The position numbers and the translations under genes are program-made. The notes under the pieces are model-generated. The model was given only the letters and a program-made list of their open reading frames with translations. It was not told the origin of the DNA and did not search any database. Of a stretch of DNA of 18,963 bases, positions 7,651-14,313 are shown in pieces. Source of the stretch: an uncultured bacterium (GTDB taxonomy: Bacteria > Actinomycetota > Coriobacteriia > Coriobacteriales > Coriobacteriaceae); the NCBI GenBank assembly GCA_905215945.1, contig CAJMRZ010000009.1:1-18963 (forward strand), read 5' to 3'. Numbering within the stretch: position 1 is the first letter of the stretch; the number at the start of each line of letters is the position of its first letter.

Positions 7651-8484
7651 ATGGCAACCGCAACCAAGGACGTGTCCCTGAACAAGAAGGTCAGCCAGTT
7701 CTTCTGGCGCTCCTGGGCCATCCAGGCCTCTTGGAACTACGAGCGTCAGATGAACATGGGCTTCCTCTACGGCATGGTTCCCACGCTTGATCGCCTCTAT
7801 CCGGATGAGTCCGACCCCAAGCAGCTCGCTGCTAAGAAAGAGGCTTACCACCGTCACATGGCGTTCTACAACTGCACCCCGCAGACGAGCGCTTTCATCC
7901 TGGGCCTCGCCGCCTCCATGGAGGAGGAGTACGCCAAGGATCCCGAGAACTTCGATCCCGATTCGATCAACGCGGTCAAGACCTCCCTCATGGGTCCGCT
8001 TTCCGGCATCGGTGACTCCTTCTTCCAGGGTACCATCCGCGTTATCGCTTTTGGCCTGGGCGTTCAGCTGGCTCAGCAGGGCTCCATCATGGGCCCGATC
8101 CTGGCCATGCTCATCTCCATCGTCCCCTCTGTGCTGATCACTTGGTTCGCAGCCAAGATGGGCTATCAGGGCGGCCACGAGTACCTGAGCAAGCTTCAGG
8201 GCGGCGACCTCATGGAGAAGCTCATGTATGTCTGCGGCATCGTGGGCCTTATGTCCGTGGGCGGCATGATCGCTACGCTGATCGGCGCCACCACCCCGCT
8301 GCAGTTCGCTGAGGGCACCGTTGTTATCCAGGACATCCTGGACGGCATGATGCCCCAGATGATCTCCCTCGGCCTCACCGGCCTTATGTACTGGCTCATC
8401 AAGAAGAACGTCAACACCGGTTGGCTTCTCGTGATCGCCATCGTGGGCGGCATCGCCCTCTCCGCGGCCGGCATCCTGGCCTAG
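7651..8484 (+). CDS. PTS mannose-family EIID membrane subunit
   Basis: Second membrane subunit, 277 residues, unique to mannose-family PTS. The typical EIID opening FFWRSWAIQASWNYERQMN is at about 19-37, followed by GFLYGMVP. The conserved Y-N-C-T-P and the segment VKTSLMGPLSGIGDSFFQGT (about 109-128) are also present, with C-terminal hydrophobic helices from about 130 to the end. The start at 7651 follows AAGGAGGAAC. A longer in-frame ORF from 7534 overlaps EIIC and is not used. With the two preceding genes it makes a complete EII transporter, needing EI and HPr from elsewhere in the genome. Confidence 0.95.
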   Translation: MATATKDVSLNKKVSQFFWRSWAIQASWNYERQMNMGFLYGMVPTLDRLYPDESDPKQLAAKKEAYHRHMAFYNCTPQTSAFILGLAASMEEEYAKDPENFDPDSINAVKTSLMGPLSGIGDSFFQGTIRVIAFGLGVQLAQQGSIMGPILAMLISIVPSVLITWFAAKMGYQGGHEYLSKLQGGDLMEKLMYVCGIVGLMSVGGMIATLIGATTPLQFAEGTVVIQDILDGMMPQMISLGLTGLMYWLIKKNVNTGWLLVIAIVGGIALSAAGILA

Positions 8485-8518
8485 TCGCGACCAAGCGCCT
8501 AACCGCTTTCCCCCGGGG

Positions 8519-8549
8519 GCCTGCCTGGCATCCCATACCCCAGGCAGGC
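8519..8549 (+). terminator. Stem-loop after EIID, possible attenuator or partial terminator
   Basis: A perfect 10-bp stem (8519-8528 with 8540-8549) with an 11-nt loop, 35 nt after the EIID stop. The following bases are C-rich (TTCCATCCCC) without a T tract, so full termination is doubtful. It may lower deglycase 2 expression relative to the PTS or protect the upstream mRNA. Confidence 0.35.
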
Positions 8550-8563
8550 TTCCATCCCCAAAA

Positions 8564-8592
8564 TGCGACAATGGGACAGTCCCCTTGTCGCA
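8564..8592. repeat. 29-nt intergenic hairpin (dispersed-repeat type)
   Basis: Arms 8564-8577 and 8579-8592 pair at 13 of 14 positions around one central base. It includes GGGAC/GTCCC and the outer TGCGACAA/TTGTCGCA. GGGGAC-type motifs also occur at about 4504, 12768 and 14355 in this window, suggesting a family of short intergenic elements. It lies inside the gap between EIID and deglycase 2. Confidence 0.55.
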
Positions 8593-8683
8593 TCCTCAAC
8601 GGACCGGCGACTCGGTCCAAACCACGGTAACCCTGCGAGCGCCCGGCAATGTGGCGCCGCAAAAATCGAAAGGAATGTGTCAG

Positions 8684-9667
8684 ATGTACGAGATCGACCT
8701 TAACCTCCCTAAGCAGATCGTCGCTGACGTCCTGTCCAACCACGAGATCCACAGTGTCGCCTTCGTCGGCTGCGGTGCTTCCATGTCCGACCTGTACCCC
8801 GCCAAGTACTTCCTGGCCAACAACACGGACAAGCTGAACGTTCAGATCTTCACCGCTAACGAGTTCAACTACGACACGCCTTCCTGGGTCAACGAGCACA
8901 CCTTCGTGATCACCTGCTCCCTCGGTGGCTCCACGCCCGAGACCGTCGAGGCCAACAAGACCGCCAAGAAGCACAACTGCCCGGTCGTCTCCCTCACCAA
9001 CAAGGCTGGCTCCGCTCTGACCGTCGACGCCGACCACGTCATCGTCCACGGCTTCCACGCCAACTATGCCGCCAAGGCCGAGAAGCCTGGCTACGCCATC
9101 GCTCTCGCTCTCGAGATCCTTCAGCAGACCGAGGGCTATGATCACTACGAGGATATGATCACCGGCCTCACCAACATCTTCGACCTGTGCGAGAACGCCG
9201 CTCAGCACTGCACGAAGCTTGCCAAGAAGTTCGCTGAGGACTTCAAGGACGACAAGATGATCTACTTCATGGCTTCCGGTGCCTCCGAGAAGATGGCCTA
9301 CTCTCACGCCGCCTTCCTGTTCACCGAGATGCAGTGGATCGACGCCGCCGCCTACAACACCGGCGAGTACTTCCACGGCCCGTTCGAGGTTTCCACCGAG
9401 GGTAAGCCCTACGTCTTCTTCATGTCCGATGGTGCTACCCGTCCGATGGACGCCCGCGCCCTCACCTTCCTTGAGCGCATGGGCGCCAAGGTCGCTCTGA
9501 TCGACTCCAAGGACTACGGTCTGGCCGACGCCGTGCCGGCGAGCGTCATCACCTACTTCAACCCGCTGCTGCACCTCGCCGTTATGCGCGAGTACGGCAA
9601 CCAGATCGCCGAGGCCCGTCAGCACCCGCTGACCATGCGTCGCTACATGTGGAAGCTTTCCTACTAA
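8684..9667 (+). CDS. SIS-domain sugar-phosphate deglycase 2 (FrlB/FraB-like), PTS operon
   Basis: Protein of 327 residues with two SIS halves and the loop VGCGASMSD (28-36). E215 and H231 (in YFHGPFE) match by spacing, and nearly by number, the Glu214/His230 pair reported as catalytic in Salmonella FraB. The C-terminus RRYMWKLSY is the family ending also seen in SIS1. The start at 8684 is chosen because GAAAGGA lies 9 nt upstream; an in-frame ATG at 8585 would lie within the hairpin DNA and has no ribosome site. It is directly downstream of EIIAB, EIIC and EIID, so it should act on the phosphorylated cargo of this PTS, as the Gfr deglycases do. The 199-bp gap with two hairpins may tune its level. 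Confidence 0.9.
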   Translation: MYEIDLNLPKQIVADVLSNHEIHSVAFVGCGASMSDLYPAKYFLANNTDKLNVQIFTANEFNYDTPSWVNEHTFVITCSLGGSTPETVEANKTAKKHNCPVVSLTNKAGSALTVDADHVIVHGFHANYAAKAEKPGYAIALALEILQQTEGYDHYEDMITGLTNIFDLCENAAQHCTKLAKKFAEDFKDDKMIYFMASGASEKMAYSHAAFLFTEMQWIDAAAYNTGEYFHGPFEVSTEGKPYVFFMSDGATRPMDARALTFLERMGAKVALIDSKDYGLADAVPASVITYFNPLLHLAVMREYGNQIAEARQHPLTMRRYMWKLSY

Positions 9668-9701
9668 TCACAAGTAAGTAAACCTTACGGGTTGATTGAG
9701 A

Positions 9702-9733
9702 GGGGATGGGGTTTGCGCCCCGTCCCCTTTTTT
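9702..9733 (+). terminator. Intrinsic terminator between deglycase 2 and HAD gene
   Basis: A 10-bp stem (9702-9711 with 9718-9727, one G:T pair), a 6-nt loop and six T. It sits between deglycase 2 and the HAD gene, only 21 bp before the latter's start. The HAD gene therefore depends on read-through, or its level is set by partial termination; no separate promoter is visible. Confidence 0.85.
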
Positions 9734-9753
9734 GCTATCGAAAGGAGATACGT

Positions 9754-10383
9754 ATGATCAAGGCAGTGCTGTTTGACATGGACGGCGTGCTGGTCGATAC
9801 CGAGTGGTTCTACAACCGTCGTCGCGTGGCGTTTATGGAAGAGAAGGGCTTTCACTTTGACGAGATCCCCGATCTTTCGGGGTCTAACGAGCCCGCCATT
9901 TGGAAGTCGCTGGTACCCGACGATGTTGAGCTGCGCGAGCGCCTGCGCGTGGAGTACAAGCAGGTCTACAGCCCGGTCCATCCCGTTCCGTATGCCGAGC
10001 TGCTCAACGAGCAGACAGAGCCGGTGATGCGCGAACTGCACGAGCGCGGCGTGAAGTGTGCCATCGCGAGCTCGTCCTATCGCGAGCTGATCGATGAGCT
10101 GGTTGAGATCGCCGGTATTGCCGACGTACTGGATTACACCATCAGCGGCCACGAGTGCAGCGCGTTTAAGCCCGACCCCGAGATCTACCTGCGCGCCATG
10201 GAGGCGCTGGGCGTGGAGCCGGCCGAGTGCCTGGTCATCGAGGACTCGCCGATGGGCATTGAGGCGGGCAAGCGCTCCGGCGCCCGCGTCCTGGCGCTGC
10301 GCCCGCACGAGGGCGTCAACCTCGATCAGTCCGCTGCCGACGTTGTCATCGACAACCTGACCGACATTTTGGCCGCTTTGTAG
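9754..10383 (+). CDS. HAD-superfamily phosphatase / beta-phosphoglucomutase-like (subfamily IA)
   Basis: HAD enzyme of 209 residues. Motif I is FDMDGVLVDTE (nucleophile D8, acid D10). Motif II is the Ser in AIASSS (about 109-114), and the lysine of motif III lies in AFKPDPE. The acidic motif IV is VIEDSPMGIEAG. The cap lies between motifs I and II. Such proteins dephosphorylate sugar phosphates or isomerise beta-glucose-1-phosphate. Next to a PTS and a deglycase it may clear dead-end sugar phosphates or process the released sugar phosphate. The start at 9754 has a GAAAGGAG site; the earlier ATG at 9706 lies inside the terminator and is rejected. Confidence 0.88.
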   Translation: MIKAVLFDMDGVLVDTEWFYNRRRVAFMEEKGFHFDEIPDLSGSNEPAIWKSLVPDDVELRERLRVEYKQVYSPVHPVPYAELLNEQTEPVMRELHERGVKCAIASSSYRELIDELVEIAGIADVLDYTISGHECSAFKPDPEIYLRAMEALGVEPAECLVIEDSPMGIEAGKRSGARVLALRPHEGVNLDQSAADVVIDNLTDILAAL

Positions 10384-10386
10384 TGT

Positions 10387-10434
10387 CAATCCGCCGCGAG
10401 AAGCATTGGTTCACGCGTCTCTTGCTGCGGATTG
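10387..10434 (+). terminator. Probable terminator hairpin after HAD gene
   Basis: CAATCCGC (10387-10394) pairs with GCGGATTG (10427-10434), with further partial pairing inside, right after the HAD stop. It is followed by CTTAATTTGTC, a weak T-rich tail. Likely the end of the PTS operon. Confidence 0.5.
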
Positions 10435-10480
10435 GCTTAATTTGTCATCTATTTGGATTCGTTTGGCTTCGATACGGACT

Positions 10481-10599
10481 AAGTGAGTAGACTTTTTGGT
10501 GCAGGACGAGCACAAAGTGCATTTGCTCTAGTAAAACCGCAGGTCACAGGGGTGGCGGTTTTGGGTGTGCTCGGCAGATCGTAAAAAGTCTACTCACTT
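10481..10599. repeat. 119-bp nested palindromic element
   Basis: Outer arms 10481-10497 and 10583-10599 are perfectly complementary over 17 bp (AAGTGAGTAGACTTTTT and its complement). After a symmetric 9x9 internal loop, CGAGCAC (10507-10513) pairs with GTGCTCG (10567-10573). Further in, AAAACCGC (10533-10540) pairs with GCGGTTTT (10555-10562). This three-tier cruciform fills most of the 355-bp gap between the HAD and YitT-like genes and has no coding capacity. Its form fits a miniature mobile element or a structured RNA. The rest of the gap (about 10435-10480 and 10600-10684) shows nothing recognisable. Confidence 0.7.
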
Positions 10600-10684
10600 G
10601 TAATTTGGGCCTTTGGTCGTGGGGGTTGCTGGTCCCGTTTTGGTTGTCGAGGGAGGTTGAATTGAAGCGTCCCCGCACGCTCCA

Positions 10685-10693
10685 TGCTACAAT
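10685..10693 (+). promoter_or_regulatory. Extended -10 promoter of YitT-like gene
   Basis: TGCTACAAT, an extended -10 (TGn plus TACAAT), 45 bp before the GTG start. TTGAAG at 10662-10667 is 20 bp upstream, too far for a normal -35, so the extended element probably carries the activity. Confidence 0.5.
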
Positions 10694-10738
10694 CGCGGGC
10701 ATGCCCCACAACCACATCTGCCTTCGAAAGGAGCCTAC

Positions 10739-11632
10739 GTGGCGAACGCCATCGATCAGCTCACGGACCGCGTGCTCATGCTCGGCCGCCTTACCATCGT
10801 CCGCCGCGCCATTACTGCCGTGGCGGTTACGATTTCCGCCGTTCTCCAGACATTCCTGATCCAGGCGTTCATTCAGCCCGCCGACCTGCTTCCGAGCGGT
10901 CTCACCGGCGTCGCGGTCCTGCTCGATCGCGTTACCTCGCTGGGCGGCGTTCACATCGACATCTCGCTCGGTATGCTCGCGCTCAACATCCCCGTGGCGC
11001 TCCTATGCTGGAGCGGCATTAGCAAGCGCTTTGTCATCTTCTCGATGATGCAGGTCGTGCTCTCGTCGCTGTTCCTCAACGTCTTTCACTTCGCTCCATT
11101 TTTGGGTGACAAGATTATGCTCATCATTTTTGGCGGCGTGGTCTCGGGTCTGGGCGCTGCCATCGCGCTAAAGTCCGGCGCATCTACCGGTGGCACCGAC
11201 TTTATCGCGCTGTGGGTCTCCAACCACACGGGCAAGACCATCGACAGTTTCTATCGTCGCTACGACCGCGTGACGCTGCAGATTACGACGCGCAAGGCAG
11301 ACGAGGTCATGACTGCCTACGTAAACCATTTTCAGCACGGCATTAGCTGCGCCGAGGTCGTCGGCGGATACAGCCGCGAAAAGATGTACCTGCTGAACAC
11401 CGTTGTTTCGACCTACGAGAGCCAGGACATTATCAAGCTGGTGTGCGACATTGATCCCGGCGCCGTGATCAATGTGTTCCACACGCTCAACTTTGTGGGC
11501 GGCTGGTGGGGCGGTCATGTCGACGAGCCCATGCCCACGGCCGTTCCCGATCCCGACAAGCCCGCACGCATGGCCAGCAGGCAGGCGCGCCTCAGCGAGC
11601 AGGATAGCCTGCAGCAGGACGACGGCAAGTAG
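10739..11632 (+). CDS. YitT-family membrane protein with DUF2179 domain, apparently lacking two helices
   Basis: Membrane protein of unknown function, 297 residues. The N-terminal hydrophobic half (about 20-155) contains the family phrases ADLLPSGLTGVAVLLD and ASTGGTDFIALWVSNHTGK. The C-terminal cytoplasmic DUF2179-like domain spans about 180-265 (DRVTLQITTRKADEV, AEVVGGYSREKMYLLNTVV, DPGAVINVF). In ordinary YitT proteins about 45-55 residues with two more helices stand between the STGGTD region and the SKTID-like segment before DUF2179. Here HTGK runs straight into TIDSFYRRYD, so an in-frame deletion is likely. There is a hydrophilic C-terminal extension of about 35 residues. The start is GTG at 10739 with GAAAGGAG upstream. 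Function may be reduced or lost. Confidence 0.82.
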   Translation: MANAIDQLTDRVLMLGRLTIVRRAITAVAVTISAVLQTFLIQAFIQPADLLPSGLTGVAVLLDRVTSLGGVHIDISLGMLALNIPVALLCWSGISKRFVIFSMMQVVLSSLFLNVFHFAPFLGDKIMLIIFGGVVSGLGAAIALKSGASTGGTDFIALWVSNHTGKTIDSFYRRYDRVTLQITTRKADEVMTAYVNHFQHGISCAEVVGGYSREKMYLLNTVVSTYESQDIIKLVCDIDPGAVINVFHTLNFVGGWWGGHVDEPMPTAVPDPDKPARMASRQARLSEQDSLQQDDGK

Positions 11633-11673
11633 GGTTTTGGCATTTTGCCGGCCTGGCGCAATCCTGTCCGCTT

Positions 11674-11714
11674 GAGCCTCCCGAAAGCCTCGTTGCTTTC
11701 AGGAGGCTCTCGTT
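11674..11714 (+). terminator. Terminator hairpin after YitT-like gene
   Basis: A 15-position stem (11674-11688 with 11695-11709, one mismatch) around a 6-nt loop, followed by TCGTTT. It is 41 bp after the stop. Confidence 0.75.
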
Positions 11715-11727
11715 TGCCCAGATAAAA

Positions 11728-11760
11728 CCTACCAAAATGAAGCTGTCGCTTTTTGGTAGG
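11728..11760. terminator. Second hairpin between YitT-like gene and GntR2
   Basis: A perfect 10-bp stem CCTACCAAAA (11728-11737) with TTTTGGTAGG (11751-11760), with extra AGC/GCT pairing inside. On the minus strand the stem is followed by TTTTATC, and on the plus strand by GAGGGTG. It could be a minus-strand terminator or an insulator in front of GntR2. Confidence 0.45.
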
Positions 11761-11799
11761 GAGGGTGTATCGTTTTATCATTATGAGGTAACATGAAAC

Positions 11800-11813
11800 T
11801 AGACGTTATATAC
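11800..11813 (-). promoter_or_regulatory. Candidate autoregulatory operator of GntR2
   Basis: Read on the minus strand it is GTATATAACGTCTA, 13 of 14 bases identical to 4559-4572 in front of the EamA gene and sharing TATAACG with the PTS operator. It is 40 bp before the GntR2 start. This links GntR2 to the EamA and PTS promoters. A tandem ATTTCGAT pair at 11823-11838 lies just downstream. Confidence 0.5.
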
Positions 11814-11852
11814 GTATTAGTTATTTCGATATTTCGATAAGAGTGATTAGAT

Positions 11853-12572
11853 ATGCCTACGCCCAAAAATGCACCGCTTTACCAGCAGATTTACGACGAA
11901 ATCAAGGATGCGATCGAGAAAGGTGTTTATGCACCCAAGGAGCGTATTCCGTCCGAGCTTGAGCTAGCCGAGCAGTACGACGTGAGCCGAATTACGGTGC
12001 GCCGCGCTGTCGAGGAGCTGTGCTCCGATGGTTACCTGGTTAAGCAGCAGGGCCGCGGCACCTTTGTCTCCACGCCGCACATCAATCGCCAGTTTCACGC
12101 CTCGACGCTGCAGACGTTTACCGCGCTGTGTGCCAACAACGGCATGAAGGCCGGTGCACATGTGGTCGATCGCCAGATTGTGCCGGCGCGCCAAAACGAG
12201 ATGGAGTTCTTTGGCCTGCAGAAGGATGCGCTGCTGCTGCATATCAAGCGCGTGCGTACGGCCGACGGCGAGCCCATCTTTGAGGAGAACATCTTTGTGC
12301 CGTTTGACGCCTACCGTGAGCTGTTGACGGCCGATCTTGAGGACAAGTCGATTTTTGCCGAGGTCGAGCGTGTTGGCGGAACGCCGATTGTCTCGGTTGG
12401 CTACCGTACGGTCGAGGCCGTTCGAGCTAACGCCGAGCAGGCGGCCGAGCTGGGCATTGCTCCGCACGATCCGCTGCTCAACCTGCGTGCCGGCTTTACC
12501 GGTCCCGATGACGAGCCGGTTTTGATGGGTAAGCAGTACTACGTGGGATCGCGCTACGTTATGGTGATGTAG
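11853..12572 (+). CDS. GntR/HutC-family regulator 2 (UTRA effector domain)
   Basis: Regulator of 239 residues. The winged helix (about 8-75) reads PLYQQIYDEIKDAI, RIPSELELAEQYDVSRITVRRAVEEL, QQGRGTFV. The UTRA domain (about 90-235) contains LLHIKRVRTADGEPIFEENIFVP and ends in a GKQYYVGSRYVMVM tail. It is the closest relative here of GntR3: the recognition helices are nearly identical around SRITVRRA/GRITVRRA. The ribosome site is weak (AAGAG). A sequence shared with the EamA promoter stands before it, and related repeats precede the PTS operon, so it is the best candidate for control of EamA, the PTS operon and itself. Ligand unknown; a phosphorylated glycated amine would fit. Confidence 0.92.
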   Translation: MPTPKNAPLYQQIYDEIKDAIEKGVYAPKERIPSELELAEQYDVSRITVRRAVEELCSDGYLVKQQGRGTFVSTPHINRQFHASTLQTFTALCANNGMKAGAHVVDRQIVPARQNEMEFFGLQKDALLLHIKRVRTADGEPIFEENIFVPFDAYRELLTADLEDKSIFAEVERVGGTPIVSVGYRTVEAVRANAEQAAELGIAPHDPLLNLRAGFTGPDDEPVLMGKQYYVGSRYVMVM

Positions 12573-12580
12573 GGTTGGTT

Positions 12581-12602
12581 CCGCCGTTCTAACGAACGGC
12601 GG
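12581..12602 (+). terminator. Hairpin after GntR2
   Basis: A perfect 9-bp stem CCGCCGTTC (12581-12589) with GAACGGCGG (12594-12602) and a TAAC loop, 9 bp after the GntR2 stop. There is no T tract, so termination is only probable. Confidence 0.5.
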
Positions 12603-12608
12603 ATCGGT

Positions 12609-12725
12609 CGACGCTGCAAGCCCGCCAGAGCGGCAATCTGCCTTTCAACTTCGGCGGCATGATCAAAAGATCAATGCCGCCTTGTTTCAAGGCACCTTGC
12701 TCGCTCTGGCGGGCTTTCGCTGTCG
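12609..12725. repeat. 117-bp nested hairpin element
   Basis: Outer stem AAGCCCGCCAGAGCG (12618-12632) pairs perfectly with 12702-12716 over 15 bp. CGAC (12609-12612) and GTCG (12722-12725) extend it after a gap. Inside, TGCCTT (12639-12644) pairs with AAGGCA (12689-12694), and GGCGGCAT-GATC (12653-12664) pairs with 12669-12681 with one bulged A around an AAAA loop. There is no coding capacity. Size and three-tier plan resemble the element at 10481-10599, but the sequence differs. With the IS left flank it fills the gap between GntR2 and the recombinase gene. Confidence 0.65.
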
Positions 12726-12759
12726 TTGCCAAAACATCGGCGTTGCCATGGCCCGGATG

Positions 12760-12780
12760 CGGCACTTGGGGACGTTCCTT
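12760..12780 (+). repeat. Left copy of 21-nt direct repeat flanking the IS
   Basis: Matches 14347-14367 at 18 of 21 positions (core GGCAC-TGGGGAC-TCCTT). The two copies lie just outside the inverted repeats of the IS110 element. GGGGAC motifs elsewhere in the window suggest both are members of a dispersed intergenic repeat rather than a target duplication. Confidence 0.5.
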
Positions 12781-12798
12781 TTAATATGAGCAGGACAT

Positions 12799-13102
12799 TG
12801 TCAAGAGGCAAAATCGGGCCTGGCCCCAACGATATGGGGTCAGGCCCTCTCCCTATATCAGCCCGTCCGCGGCGACCTCGGCGTGTCTTACCGACGCTCG
12901 TCTTTGCAGTTTAATATCCGCCCGCGGCGATCTCTCGCTGGGCAATCCGTTGCTACGGCTGAGGCTTCTACGTCGAACCGACAGTCTGTGCACGCGTGTG
13001 GCGCCCTGGGCGCTCGCAGAAAAGGGACCTGAGGTTCGCCTCAACGGCTTCGGATCGAACCGCTTCCGGGGTGATCGGCTTATGTGCGGGGGGACCGCCC
13101 CC
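12799..13102 (-). other. Non-coding 3' end of the IS, candidate bridge-RNA region
   Basis: About 300 bp without a plausible gene, downstream of the recombinase in its own orientation. It holds a 13-bp hairpin (12816-12828 with 12835-12847, one G:T), a 6-bp G/C hairpin overlapping the recombinase stop (13088-13093 with 13098-13103), and two related segments sharing ATATC and CCGCGGCGA (12855-12875 and 12914-12930). In IS1111-group elements the guide (bridge) RNA is encoded in this position. That such an RNA is made here is inference. Confidence 0.35.
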
Positions 13103-14215
13103 CTACGCCTCCTCGGCCATGAGGCCGACCGCCCATACCCAGCAGGCGAGCTCGCGCGCCGTGGCCACGTTCGCCTTGTTGCCGTGGACCCCGCGCGCGA
13201 GCAGCGCCTCCCGCCTCTCGACCAGCCTCCGCACGCCCTTGGCGGCATGCCTCCGGGCGCCCCGGTCCGGGGCCTGGCCCTTGGCGAGGTCCTTCGGCCG
13301 CCCCGAGCACGTCAGGTAGTGCCACGCGGCCTCGACCAGCGTCTTCCTCAGGTGCTTGTTGCCAGCCTTGGTGATCGCGCCCCTGCGGTCGCTCTCCCCG
13401 CTGGAGTGCTCGGAGGGCGTCAGGCCGACCCACGCCGCGAACGAGCGGGCATTCCTGAACCTCGAGAACTCGCCGGCCTCGAACACGAGGTCGGCGGCGG
13501 ACGCGGTGTCTACGCCCTTGAGGCAGCGGAGGGAGTCGACCCTCTTCCTCCACCTGGGCTTGCGGGCCTCGGCCTCGACGAGCCCCTCGAGCCTCGCCTT
13601 CTCCTCCGCCGCCCGCCTGACCGCGTCGACGTAGTAGGCGAGCACGTCGTTGTCGGCCCCCTCCGCGAACCTTATCGACTCGATCCAGGACCAGTGCGCC
13701 CGGGTCCAGTTGCCCTTCCTGCGGCCGGTGGGCGTCCTCTCGTCGAAGACGAGCCCGTGCCTGAGCAGGAACTTGGAGAGCCGCTGCTTCGAGCGCGAGA
13801 GGTCGTCCCTCGCGTCCTCGAGCGCCCTGGTCAGGTCGCGGGCGGCCTCGCACTCGTCGTCGGGGACCCACACCTCGACCACGTTGCCGACCGACAGCAT
13901 GCGGGCGAGGAACTCGGCGTCGTTGCGGTCGTTCTTCCTGCGCCTGTCCGCGCTGGGCTTGATCATCTTCGAGACGGCGCCGACCACGCAGTCGACCCCC
14001 AGGCCGGAAAGCCTCTTCTGCAGGTCGAAGCCCGTGACCCCGGACTCGTACACGCACCTGGCCCTGGGGTCCACGGAACGGACCCACTCCGCGACGGCGC
14101 CGGCGTCGTAGCCGAAGGTCGCGGCACGTACCTCCCCGGTCATGACGTCGAGGGAGACGGCCTTTATCGAGCGGGCGTGGACGTCGAGGCCGACGAAGGT
14201 GGTAGTATCGAGCAT
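13103..14215 (-). CDS. IS110-family DEDD/serine recombinase (transposase)
   Basis: Recombinase of 370 residues that moves its own IS through an RNA-guided reaction in studied relatives. The N-terminal RuvC-like DEDD domain shows D11 (FVGLDVH), E57 (CVYESG), D96 and D99 (KNDRNDAEFLARML). A coiled, charged middle follows (about 118-222). The C-terminal Transposase_20 domain has FRNARSFAAWVGLTPSEHSSG with the Ser pair at 271-272 in the position of the catalytic serine, then RRGAITKAGNKHLRKTLVEAAW. No stop or frameshift interrupts it, so it may be active. The start at 14215 is preferred over 14230 because GGAAGGGG lies at the right distance and the protein then opens like its family. A larger antisense ORF over it is a G+C artefact. 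Confidence 0.92.
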   Translation of the reverse strand: MLDTTTFVGLDVHARSIKAVSLDVMTGEVRAATFGYDAGAVAEWVRSVDPRARCVYESGVTGFDLQKRLSGLGVDCVVGAVSKMIKPSADRRRKNDRNDAEFLARMLSVGNVVEVWVPDDECEAARDLTRALEDARDDLSRSKQRLSKFLLRHGLVFDERTPTGRRKGNWTRAHWSWIESIRFAEGADNDVLAYYVDAVRRAAEEKARLEGLVEAEARKPRWRKRVDSLRCLKGVDTASAADLVFEAGEFSRFRNARSFAAWVGLTPSEHSSGESDRRGAITKAGNKHLRKTLVEAAWHYLTCSGRPKDLAKGQAPDRGARRHAAKGVRRLVERREALLARGVHGNKANVATARELACWVWAVGLMAEEA

Positions 14216-14216
14216 G

Positions 14217-14313
14217 GGAGCCCCTTCCATGAATGCGGCGTGGCCGCCACGGTTGGATTAGACACTCACCATTGTCGGCCTAATCCGCGGTCTTTCATGC
14301 AGCAGGGGCTCTC
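14217..14313 (-). other. Folded leader at the 5' end of the IS recombinase
   Basis: The bases around AGCCCCT-CCATGAA (14219-14233) pair with TTTCATG-AGGGGCT (14294-14311), and inside GGATTAG (14255-14261) pairs exactly with CTAATCC (14280-14286). GTGGCCGCCAC (14240-14250) is itself nearly self-complementary. The outer stem covers the recombinase ribosome site, so it could hold translation in check, or be part of an IS-end structure used in recombination. Confidence 0.45.

Noticed and set aside
8411..9625. 404-residue minus-strand open frame over deglycase 2
   Set aside because: Antisense to SIS2; Gly/Val/Asp-rich composition from reverse reading of biased codons.
10481..10599. tRNA or riboswitch reading of the nested palindrome
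   Set aside because: No tRNA T-loop or anticodon arm pattern, and no match to a riboswitch core known to me; kept as a repeat.
12609..12725. CRISPR-like repeat
   Set aside because: Inverted, not regularly spaced direct repeats; no cas gene in the window.
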